DNA of 9,526 bases, taken from NCBI GenBank assembly GCA_900554535.1, contig USIA01000061.1, forward strand, positions 1-9,526, read 5' to 3'. Shown here one piece after another: positions 1-5,539 of the stretch (position 1 is its first letter; every line of letters starts with the position of its first letter). A program made the translations under genes and the position numbers. The DNA comes from an uncultured Oscillospiraceae bacterium. Lineage in GTDB: Bacteria; Bacillota; Clostridia; Oscillospirales; Acutalibacteraceae. The notes below the pieces were generated by a model that was not told the DNA's origin, made no database searches, and was given only the letters and a program-made list of their open reading frames with translations.

Positions 1-544
1 GTGGGCGCACCTCCCCGGGCCCCTCCGCAGGCCCCCCAGCCGCGATCACCGGAATCTTGACCGCGTCGCACACCTGCGGAACCAGCGCCATGGTGGTGCT
101 TTCGCCAATATGTCCGCCGCTCTCGCAGCCCTCTGCCACAACGGCAGGCGCGCCAGAGCGCTCCATCATGCGAGCGTACGCCACGCTGGCGATGACCGGA
201 ATGACCTGAATGCCCGCCGCTTTCCACGCGGCCATGTATTTGCCCGGATTGCCCGCTCCGGTTGTCAGAACGCGCACGCCCTCTTCCACGACAACTTTGG
301 CTACCGCATCGGCAAAGGGGCTCATCAGCATGATATTGACGCCAAAGGGTTTGTCTGTCAGCGTTTTGGCTTTGCGGATCTGGCCGCGCACCCATTCCCC
401 ATCCGCGTTCATAGCCGAAATAATACCCAGGCCTCCGACGTTGCTCACGGCTGCCGCCAGATCTGCGTCGGCAATCCAGGCCATGCCGCCCTGGAACACA
501 GGGTACTGAATTCCCAAAAGATCACAAATCGGTGATTGCAGCAT
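1..544 (-). CDS. fabK: Enoyl-ACP reductase II FabK, N-terminal part (cut by left edge)
   Basis: FMN-dependent enoyl-ACP reductase that carries out the last reduction of each fatty-acid elongation cycle in the cytoplasm. The visible 181 codons read as a nitronate monooxygenase/FabK TIM barrel. They include the N-terminal QGGMAW motif (about residues 18-23), GGLGI (37-41), KPFGVN (65-70), TTGAGNP (94-100) and EGCESGGHIG (138-147), the last holding the histidine (145) that is essential in characterised FabK. The ATG is preceded, 8 bases upstream, by GGAGG lying inside the end of acpP, and only 3 bases separate the two genes, so they are co-transcribed. The 3' half lies beyond the edge. After IPVIAAGG (residue 171) the expected IADGxG-type segment is replaced by PAEGPGEVRP, which I read as sequence error at the end rather than biology. 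Family assignment is very secure. Confidence 0.93.
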   Translation of the reverse strand, partial: MLQSPICDLLGIQYPVFQGGMAWIADADLAAAVSNVGGLGIISAMNADGEWVRGQIRKAKTLTDKPFGVNIMLMSPFADAVAKVVVEEGVRVLTTGAGNPGKYMAAWKAAGIQVIPVIASVAYARMMERSGAPAVVAEGCESGGHIGESTTMALVPQVCDAVKIPVIAAGGPAEGPGEVRP

Positions 545-547
545 GAT

Positions 548-784
548 TTACGCCTCCGCCTTTTCAATCAAGTCCAGCAAGTCCTGAACGGTCTTTAGCT
601 CTGCATCCTCGGGAATCTGCACGCCAAATTCATCCTCGCAGGCCATCATCATGTCGACAATGTCCAGAGAGTCAAAATCGAGGGACTCAAAAGTCGTTTC
701 CGGAGTCAAGGTGCCGGGTTTCAGATCGTCTTTGTATTCCGTAAAAATTTTTTCCAGTTTCTTCAGAGTCTCGGGATTTGCCAT
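548..784 (-). CDS. acpP: Acyl carrier protein
   Basis: Small acidic cytoplasmic carrier (78 aa) that holds growing acyl chains on a 4'-phosphopantetheine arm for FabH, FabK and the other fatty-acid synthesis enzymes. The attachment motif DSL is present with serine at residue 39 (context LDFDSLDIVDMMM), followed by the conserved EDEFGVQIPEDA helix region. Length and acidity are typical. The start is supported by AAGGAG 9 bases upstream of the ATG. It sits between fabH and fabK, the order known from the streptococcal fab cluster. A 93-base AT-rich gap separates it from fabH, so it could also have extra transcription or processing signals of its own. No anomalies seen. Confidence 0.97.
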   Translation of the reverse strand: MANPETLKKLEKIFTEYKDDLKPGTLTPETTFESLDFDSLDIVDMMMACEDEFGVQIPEDAELKTVQDLLDLIEKAEA

Positions 785-877
785 AGTTGATCTCTCCTTG
801 TTTTTTAATTTGTTTGGTTAGCTGTTCGGATATATGAAATAAAGTAAATGAAACACAAAATATAGAGCAATCGCAGT
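785..877 (-). other. AT-rich fabH-acpP intergenic leader
   Basis: This 93-base gap inside an otherwise tightly packed operon is far more AT-rich than its surroundings. It contains the acpP ribosome binding site (AAGGAG, 794-799 on the plus-strand numbering). I see only a poor promoter candidate (TTGTGT-N18-TATATC on the minus strand) and no convincing hairpin. A stretch at 807-822 weakly resembles one side of the FabT operator upstream of the operon. In streptococci a second FabT site lies inside the equivalent cluster, so a regulatory role is possible but unproven. Confidence 0.3.
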
Positions 878-1837
878 TCAGTCGATTCCCCAAGTCATTG
901 CGGCGGTCCCTGCAGACAGTCCGGAACCAAAAGCGCACATCATCAGCTGGTCGCCGCGGTGCAGATGGCCTGCACGCACCTCCGTGTCGAGCAGGATGGG
1001 TACGGAAGCAGCCGAGGTATTGGCTGTCTCTGCAATGGTGGTCGGCACCTTTTCCGCTGGGATATGCAGCCGCTTCATGGCCGCATCCAAAATGCGTTGG
1101 TTCGCCTGATGCAGCAGGAAATGGTCCACTTTTTCAAGTGGGATTCCCGTCTCATCGCTGGCCTTTTGCAGCTCAGTGCACATAGTATTGACGGCAAAGC
1201 GGTACGTTTCCCGACCGTCCATGCGCAGGCCATAAGTCATATGCTCCCGCTGATCAAACGGGCTATCCCCCGGCTTCGGGGGCACATGCAGCACCATGCT
1301 GCCCTGCGCAACCAAATGGATATATTGCAGATCATCGCCCGGTGCGAACACCGCAGCGCCCGCTCCATCGCCAAAGAGCACACAGGTAGAGCGGTCTTTC
1401 CAATCGAGCAGGCGACTTACGCCCTCGGCAGCTACGATCAGCACGCGCTTGGCTTTATGCCTCACAAAGAGACCGTCCGCATAATCCATGCTATATAGAA
1501 ATCCACTGCAGGCGGCGTTCATGTCCACGCATGGGCAAGAAGCGCCAATTTCATGTTGCAGCAGACACGCCACGCCAGGATTGATAAAATCCCCCTGCAC
1601 CGTGGCGCCAATAATGGCGTCCAATTCTTCGGGACGGGTGCCGCTCATTTCCAGCGCCCGGCGTGCGGCTGTAACCGCCAAGTCCGTAAGGCTCTCTGTG
1701 GTCATCACATGGCGCTGGCGGATTCCGGTACGCGTGCGGATCCACTCGTCGCTGGTATCGACCATGGCGGCAAGATCGTCGTTGGTTACTATATGCGCTG
1801 GCAGCGCGCTGCCCGTGCCAATAATCGTAAAACTCAA
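878..1837 (-). CDS. fabH: Beta-ketoacyl-ACP synthase III (KAS III)
   Basis: Condenses acetyl-CoA (or a branched acyl-CoA) with malonyl-ACP, the initiating condensation of type II fatty-acid synthesis. The 319-aa length is normal for FabH. The catalytic triad is visible: Cys110 in MNAACSGF, His243 in LLHQANQRI and Asn273 in TANTSAAS. The N-terminal TSDEWIRTRTGI signature and the C-terminal GSGLSAG motif are also present. The start is a TTG overlapping the TGA stop of the upstream FabT-like gene (TTGA), with GAGGG 6 bases upstream, so translation is probably coupled to the regulator. The N-terminus MSFTIIGTGSALP aligns with family starts, supporting TTG. Substrate preference (straight or branched primer) cannot be read from the sequence. 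Confidence 0.97.
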   Translation of the reverse strand: MSFTIIGTGSALPAHIVTNDDLAAMVDTSDEWIRTRTGIRQRHVMTTESLTDLAVTAARRALEMSGTRPEELDAIIGATVQGDFINPGVACLLQHEIGASCPCVDMNAACSGFLYSMDYADGLFVRHKAKRVLIVAAEGVSRLLDWKDRSTCVLFGDGAGAAVFAPGDDLQYIHLVAQGSMVLHVPPKPGDSPFDQREHMTYGLRMDGRETYRFAVNTMCTELQKASDETGIPLEKVDHFLLHQANQRILDAAMKRLHIPAEKVPTTIAETANTSAASVPILLDTEVRAGHLHRGDQLMMCAFGSGLSAGTAAMTWGID

Positions 1838-2298
1838 AGTTTTCCCTCTTCCCGATGCAGTTTTTCGTCGAAAAATTGATTTAACTTGCGCACGCCCTTT
1901 AGCAGAGCCTTGCGCTCTTCTTCACTCATATTCTCGGCCACAGAACGCACCATACGGATATGGAAGTAACGGTGCGCGGTGACCGCCTTCTCGCCCTTTC
2001 GGGTTAGGACCACGTGCACAACACGGCCGTCATCCGGACATTTCTTTTTTTCCACATAGCCCTTCTTGCACAGCTTATTGACGGCCGCAGTTACGCTCGG
2101 CAGGCTGATTCCCTGGGATACGGACAGCCGGCTGATTGAGCAATTTTCCCCCGCCGCATAGACGGCCTGCATGAGATGCATCTCGCTGATGGATACATGC
2201 AGGTTGGCAGTGGATTGCAGCATTTCTTCCTCCAAACGGCCTATGGATCCATAGGCGCGAACCAACAGGTCATTCAGTTCTGTTTCAAACTCGGTGAT
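1834..2298 (-). CDS. fabT: FabT-like MarR-family repressor (probable ATC start)
   Basis: Winged-helix regulator of the MarR family, placed first in the fatty-acid operon exactly where FabT, the acyl-ACP-responsive repressor of streptococcal fab genes, is found. Visible are a helical dimerisation N-terminus, the SISEMHLMQAV segment, a recognition helix around residues 65-80 (SLPSVTAAVNKLCKKG) and the wing with the MarR DGR signature (DDGRVVHVVLT, 89-99). The reading frame stays open upstream of the first usual start (TTG at 2265), and the 11 extra codons (read as ITEFETELNDL) give a typical FabT N-terminus. The only strong ribosome binding site, GGAGGGAGG (2307-2315), is 8 bases from an ATC codon at 2296-2298. 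No ribosome binding site precedes the TTG. I therefore place the start at ATC (154 aa). If only canonical starts are allowed, the protein is 143 aa from 2265. A base error turning ATG into ATC is an alternative. Confidence 0.85.
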   Translation of the reverse strand: MTEFETELNDLLVRAYGSIGRLEEEMLQSTANLHVSISEMHLMQAVYAAGENCSISRLSVSQGISLPSVTAAVNKLCKKGYVEKKKCPDDGRVVHVVLTRKGEKAVTAHRYFHIRMVRSVAENMSEEERKALLKGVRKLNQFFDEKLHREEGKL

Positions 2299-2306
2299 AA
2301 CGGCCG

Positions 2307-2315
2307 CCTCCCTCC
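2307..2315 (-). promoter_or_regulatory. Ribosome binding site deciding the fabT start
   Basis: GGAGGGAGG on the minus strand, a double Shine-Dalgarno core, ends 8 bases before the in-frame ATC at 2298. It is 41 bases from the TTG at 2265, too far to serve it. It is therefore the main evidence that translation begins at or next to the ATC. Confidence 0.75.
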
Positions 2316-2329
2316 GCCCGGCTCATTAC

Positions 2330-2346
2330 TTAGTTTGCCTAACTAA
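2330..2346 (-). promoter_or_regulatory. Probable FabT operator palindrome
   Basis: The 17-bp sequence TTAGTTTGCCTAACTAA has perfect 6-bp arms (TTAGTT / AACTAA) and a 5-bp centre. It begins just downstream of the -10 box of the fab promoter and covers the expected transcription start. A second, overlapping inverted repeat with 7-bp arms (TACTTAG at 2327-2333, CTAAGTA at 2350-2356) reaches into the -10 box. The size and the TTTG-containing core resemble the 17-bp FabT box of streptococci. Repression by the FabT-like product of the first gene is inferred. Confidence 0.75.
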
Positions 2347-2352
2347 TCACTA

Positions 2353-2381
2353 AGTATAGAACCCGTGGATGGATTTGTCAA
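2353..2381 (-). promoter_or_regulatory. Strong housekeeping promoter of the fab operon
   Basis: On the minus strand TTGACA (2381-2376) is followed after exactly 17 bases by TATACT (2358-2353). This is a full -35 consensus and a five-of-six -10 box. It lies between the end of the YARHG gene and the FabT-like gene and points into fabT-fabH-acpP-fabK. Confidence 0.88.
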
Positions 2382-2396
2382 GTCAGGCTTACCTTG

Positions 2397-3647
2397 TCAG
2401 TAGCGCTTTTCATACGCCTGAATTTTTTCGATATTTTTCCGCTCGATGTCACTGAGTTTGCTATCCGGAACCGTTGTAACCTTTGGCAGCTTTTTGTACC
2501 AATCCAGCGCATAAAAGTGGGAGCGGTACGGCTCCTTTTTAAAGTCCAGACCATGGCGCGCGTAAATTTCGTTGCGGGCAAGCGCCAGTTTGTCCGCTGC
2601 CTGACCGGACAGCACGACCGGAACAAAGTCAAGATCTGTCAAAAGGCGCTTACTGCTCTGCGGGAAAATGTCCCCCTTTTGCAGATTCTGCCCCAAATTT
2701 GCGCCGGAAGAGATATCAGAAGTGGCACTGGAGACCGAGGCCTGCGGCACAATCGGAACAGCCGTAGAAAGCATCACATATTCCGCAGCCGGACTCTCCT
2801 GACTGTCGGATTTGACAATTAGATTGCCCGTGCCGGCTGGAGAAAAGGTCCCGCTGATTTCCGTCTTGGAGCCCAGCAGGGACACCGTCCCCTGCTCGGA
2901 CACGGTTCCTGTCAGTGGAATGCCAGTGGTGCTTCCATGCGGAACAAAGGAGCCTTCCAATGCGCCCGCTTCACAGGAGGTGATGACCAGGCTGTTGCCC
3001 GCCTCGTCGTTCCAGACACCAGTAAGCTTCCAGGTGTCCACGGCCCATGTCATGACCTGGGGCGTATTCAACTGAGATGGCGCACTGCCTGCGGACGCAC
3101 TGCCCTGAGAATTGACGTCATCAGCCGATGCTGTTTGAGGAAGCCGCAGTTCCATATGCAAAACTGCCATCGGCTTTGTCACCGTAAACCGGTAAGACGT
3201 CACATCAGAGAGGTTTTGATCCTTTTGAATGTTGCTGATTTCATTCTCCGTCACGCGGAAATCCTGAAATCCACTCTGTGCGACCGACGCAGCGAGCATC
3301 GCCGCATTGTAATCCGCCGTATCCGGGCGCGTCAGCATCGGTTCATGGGAATCCGCAGGCGCGGCACCCTGTGAACTGGAAGCGGCCTGGCCGCGCAGCG
3401 TCTCCCAGGGCCACTCACCCTTGGTCTGGTGCCATCCCACAGACAGGCCAAAGCCCGCCGCCACAAGAATCAGCACGACCAGTACAATCACAAGCGGCGC
3501 GCGCGAACGGTGCGTCGGCAGCTCCTCTTCATATTCCTCCCAGCCGTCGTCAAGTGCATTGATCCCCTCCTGGCCAAGTGGCACACCGCAATAGGCACAA
3601 AACAGCGCGTCTTCTGGATTTTCATGGCCACAGCGTGGACAAAGCAT
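2397..3647 (-). CDS. Zinc-ribbon, single-TM, YARHG-domain protein
   Basis: Protein of 416 aa with a mosaic layout. An N-terminal zinc ribbon (Cys3, Cys6, Cys17, Cys20; CPRCGHENPEDALFCAYCG) is followed by an acidic stretch (36-43), one transmembrane helix (about 51-70) and a Ser/Ala-rich extracytoplasmic region with repeated beta-like segments. The last ~80 residues form a YARHG domain (NEIYARHG at 359-366, then the Tyr/Phe-rich DWYKK part). The zinc ribbon should face the cytoplasm and the YARHG domain the outside. YARHG domains are common in extracellular proteins of Firmicutes and have no established biochemical role. The start is placed at the ATG just before the zinc ribbon because GAGGTGAT precedes it; an upstream in-frame start at 3713 would add 22 unconserved-looking residues and has no ribosome binding site. 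The substrate or partner is unknown. Confidence 0.85.
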   Translation of the reverse strand: MLCPRCGHENPEDALFCAYCGVPLGQEGINALDDGWEEYEEELPTHRSRAPLVIVLVVLILVAAGFGLSVGWHQTKGEWPWETLRGQAASSSQGAAPADSHEPMLTRPDTADYNAAMLAASVAQSGFQDFRVTENEISNIQKDQNLSDVTSYRFTVTKPMAVLHMELRLPQTASADDVNSQGSASAGSAPSQLNTPQVMTWAVDTWKLTGVWNDEAGNSLVITSCEAGALEGSFVPHGSTTGIPLTGTVSEQGTVSLLGSKTEISGTFSPAGTGNLIVKSDSQESPAAEYVMLSTAVPIVPQASVSSATSDISSGANLGQNLQKGDIFPQSSKRLLTDLDFVPVVLSGQAADKLALARNEIYARHGLDFKKEPYRSHFYALDWYKKLPKVTTVPDSKLSDIERKNIEKIQAYEKRY

Positions 3648-3780
3648 GGCATCACCTCTTCCAGTTTCTGGCCGGATGGCCATTGGAGCGTTTGAGACTG
3701 CATTTTTTATCATAAAGCTTTCAATGCGCCCCGCGGGCAGGGACTGTTCTTGGGAGATTCCACTCGCATTTCATGGGATG
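3648..3780. other. Intergenic gap between vanZ-like and YARHG genes
   Basis: These 133 bases hold the ribosome binding site of the YARHG gene (minus-strand GAGGTGAT). I found a -10-like TATGAT (3709-3714, minus strand) but no -35 box at a usable distance, and no clear terminator after the VanZ-like gene. The palindromes here (CCCGCGGG, AAAGCTTT) are short. Whether the two flanking genes are co-transcribed cannot be decided. Confidence 0.35.
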
Positions 3781-4263
3781 CTACCTGCATGCAGCTTTTT
3801 TGCTGCGGTAGAAACGTTTCCAAAGGGCCTCGCATAGGCAGAACACCACTGCGCCCGCCAGCGCGCCTACGGTGTCGATGCACACATCCCGCGCCGCCGG
3901 CGTGCGTCCCGCCACAAGGCTCTGGTGGAGCTCATCGCTCACTGCATACAGTGCGCAGATCCCCGTTGCAACCGCAACGCGCACAACCGTACACATCCGG
4001 TACGTAGTGAACGCACCGGATAAACACACGGATAGCAACAGGTAGATGGAAAAATGCGCGACTTTACGCACCAGAAAGTTGGCAGTCTGTGTGGAAATGT
4101 GAAGTGCATTTTGCATTACACCGGCCAATGGAAGGCTGATGGCGTCGCTCCTCGCACCGTTCTGCGCGGAAAAGCAGAAGATCATCACCATACAGACGGC
4201 AGCCAGCACAAAGCAGAGGATACGCTGGCGCCAGAGCCGCCGCTGTACACGCTTCATACCCAT
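3781..4263 (-). CDS. VanZ-family integral membrane protein
   Basis: Small membrane protein of the VanZ-like family (about 160 aa, usual length) with hydrophobic helices near 14-32, 64-84, 94-109 and 127-146. Family motifs are visible: FSAQNG (31-36), RKVAHF (66-71), SDELHQ (109-114), the AGR motif (118-120) and DVCIDTVGAL (126-135). The family takes its name from a teicoplanin-resistance accessory gene, but most members are chromosomal proteins of unknown function, and nothing nearby (no vanA/H/X type genes) points to glycopeptide resistance. The start is uncertain: GTG at 4275, ATG at 4263 or ATG at 4257. I chose 4263 because GGAAG lies a few bases upstream. The C-terminus is basic (KRFYRSKK). 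Confidence 0.88.
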   Translation of the reverse strand: MGMKRVQRRLWRQRILCFVLAAVCMVMIFCFSAQNGARSDAISLPLAGVMQNALHISTQTANFLVRKVAHFSIYLLLSVCLSGAFTTYRMCTVVRVAVATGICALYAVSDELHQSLVAGRTPAARDVCIDTVGALAGAVVFCLCEALWKRFYRSKKAACR

Positions 4264-4289
4264 CACGCTTCCCACATAATATTGTTATT

Positions 4290-4295
4290 ATTATA
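4290..4295 (-). promoter_or_regulatory. Possible -10 box for the vanZ-like gene
   Basis: TATAAT on the minus strand, about 27 bases upstream of the chosen start, within an AT-rich tract. The -35 position is poor (TTTCCC at a 17-base spacing) and falls on one arm of the palindrome at 4313-4327, so the promoter may be weak or activator-dependent. Low confidence. Confidence 0.35.
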
Positions 4296-4312
4296 TCATA
4301 GATGCTCCAGAA

Positions 4313-4327
4313 GGGAAACCCTTTCCC
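4313..4327. repeat. Perfect 15-bp palindrome in divergent promoter region
   Basis: GGGAAACCCTTTCCC has 6-bp arms around CCC and sits between the back-to-back vanZ-like and patatin genes. It overlaps the -35 area of the former and lies 15 bases upstream of the -35 box of the latter. There is no T-tract, so it is more like a protein-binding site than a terminator. The binder is unknown. Confidence 0.45.
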
Positions 4328-4342
4328 AACTTTTTACACACC

Positions 4343-4372
4343 TTGCCAAACAAGCTGCCTCAGGTTTATAAT
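4343..4372 (+). promoter_or_regulatory. Promoter of the patatin gene
   Basis: TTGCCA (4343-4348) and a perfect TATAAT (4367-4372) are separated by 18 bases, about 55 bases before the patatin ATG. This leaves a short leader with a GGGGGA ribosome binding site (4415-4420). Confidence 0.7.
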
Positions 4373-4427
4373 AACAGAAAGCAGGAAGATTTTCTGCCGA
4401 AAAAGAAACCATTTGGGGGAACCACAC

Positions 4428-5348
4428 ATGAAAATTGGAATCGTACTGGAGGGCGGCGGTATGCGCGGCATTTATACGGCCGGCGTCCTGCAGACATTTT
4501 TGGATATGCATTTTCTGGCCGACGAAGTGGTTGGCGTCTCCGCGGGCGCATCCGTCGGCGTCTCATATGTCTCCATGCAGAGTGGACGCGGGCTGCGCAC
4601 CACCATCAATTATGCAAATGACAAAAGGTTCTTAAGCTTTCAAAACTACCGCAAAACAAAATCCTTTTTTGGGATGGATTACATCTTTGGCGAGATTCCG
4701 GAACACCTTGATCCATTTGACTACGAAGCTTTTCAGAAATCGCCATGCGATTTTTACGCGGGCGTAACTGACGTACATACCGGGGAAACGGTCTATTTTG
4801 GCAAGGAGCACATTGTGCCCCCGCTGCTCGTTCTGCGCGCCTCCTGCTCGCTGCCGGTTTTTTCGCCAATCCTTTCGTACCGCGGCGGCGAATACCTGGA
4901 CGGCGGCCTGCACGCGCCTATCCCAGTAGAAAAGGCGCTGAGGGACGGCTGCGACAAACTCATCATTGTATTGACACGCCAACGCGGCTACCATAAGGAG
5001 GCAATGGCCGGCCATGCCATTTATGCGCACAAGTACCGCAAATACCCCAACCTGGTCCGTGTGATGGACCAACGCCACCGGATTTATAATACCACATTGG
5101 ACACCATCAACCTGCTGGAGCGCAACGGAAAGGCACTGGTCATTGCGCCGCGCGAGGCGCTGGACCTGGATCTGTTCAACACCAAGCACGACAAGCTGAT
5201 GGCAGCCTATCGCATGGGCGCAGAGGACGGGCTGGAAGCTCTCCAGAAGGCGCAGCGCGAATGGGGCCTGACGCTGCCGGAGCATCTGCCGGAAATTGTG
5301 CGGGATATGCCCATCCCCGAAGCGCCGGCACAGGCCGGCTGTGTCTGA
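4428..5348 (+). CDS. Patatin-like phospholipase (YjjU/RssA-type)
   Basis: Predicted lipid acyl hydrolase of 306 aa with a Ser-Asp catalytic dyad. Motifs in order: oxyanion-hole loop LEGGGMRG (7-14), nucleophile elbow GVSAGAS with Ser38 (GxSxG), a RASCSLP segment (138-144) and DGG with Asp158. The C-terminal ~100 residues after the catalytic core match the layout of the E. coli YjjU group. No signal peptide is visible, so it is expected in the cytoplasm or on the inner face of the membrane. The start at 4428 is set by the ribosome binding site and by the immediate MKIGIVLEGGG core; the frame is open upstream to 4302, but that part has no patatin features and overlaps the promoter. It is transcribed alone, from its own promoter to the terminator at 5387-5423. 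The natural substrate is unknown. Confidence 0.92.
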   Translation: MKIGIVLEGGGMRGIYTAGVLQTFLDMHFLADEVVGVSAGASVGVSYVSMQSGRGLRTTINYANDKRFLSFQNYRKTKSFFGMDYIFGEIPEHLDPFDYEAFQKSPCDFYAGVTDVHTGETVYFGKEHIVPPLLVLRASCSLPVFSPILSYRGGEYLDGGLHAPIPVEKALRDGCDKLIIVLTRQRGYHKEAMAGHAIYAHKYRKYPNLVRVMDQRHRIYNTTLDTINLLERNGKALVIAPREALDLDLFNTKHDKLMAAYRMGAEDGLEALQKAQREWGLTLPEHLPEIVRDMPIPEAPAQAGCV

Positions 5349-5386
5349 GTTGATTGGCTTTCGTGGAAGGGGCACTTTCACGGCGG

Positions 5387-5423
5387 AAAGGCACGCTGCA
5401 AAATCACGCGGCGTGCCTTTTTT
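5387..5423 (+). terminator. Intrinsic terminator after the patatin gene
   Basis: A 10-bp stem (GGCACGCTGC at 5390-5399 with GCGGCGTGCC at 5408-5417, one T-G wobble) closes an 8-base loop and is followed by six T residues. AAA precedes the stem, so it could extend by A-T pairs. It ends the patatin transcript before the transporter operon. Confidence 0.92.
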
Positions 5424-5476
5424 GTCCTTCGTGCGCCCGAAATGCATGAAAACCGGCGGTATGAAAACGCTATCAT

Positions 5477-5499
5477 TGTTCATGTCGGGTTCACGAACA
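5477..5499. promoter_or_regulatory. Inverted repeat upstream of exporter operon (possible operator)
   Basis: TGTTCATG (5477-5484) and CACGAACA (5492-5499) form 8-bp arms with one mismatch around a 7-base centre, about 40 bases before the first gene of the exporter operon. A -10-like TATCAT lies directly before it (5471-5476), but I see no good -35. The half-site style (GTTC...GAAC) resembles TetR-type operators. The nearby TetR regulator is a possible binder, by position only. Confidence 0.4.
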
Positions 5500-5539
5500 T
5501 CTGGTAAAGTTTTCTCACAAAAAATAGGAGGGGATCATC

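Noticed and set aside
110..535. Plus-strand open frames at the left edge
   Set aside because: They are antisense to the FabK coding frame, which is unmistakable from its motifs.
959..1498. Plus-strand open frame inside fabH
   Set aside because: fabH on the minus strand has a full catalytic triad and normal length. The plus-strand frame has no recognisable motif.
3781..4263. VanZ-like gene as glycopeptide resistance
   Set aside because: There is no vanH/vanA/vanX or two-component pair. VanZ-family proteins are common chromosomal membrane proteins without resistance roles.
4428..5348. Patatin phospholipase as an effector of an anti-phage system (CBASS CapV-like)
   Set aside because: No nucleotide cyclase, sensor or accessory defence gene is nearby, and the protein has the layout of the housekeeping YjjU/RssA type with its own promoter and terminator.
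4632..5483. Long open frame (283 codons) on the minus strand across the patatin gene
   Set aside because: It is an antisense shadow of a clear patatin coding sequence, has no recognisable domain or ribosome binding site, and runs through the terminator region.
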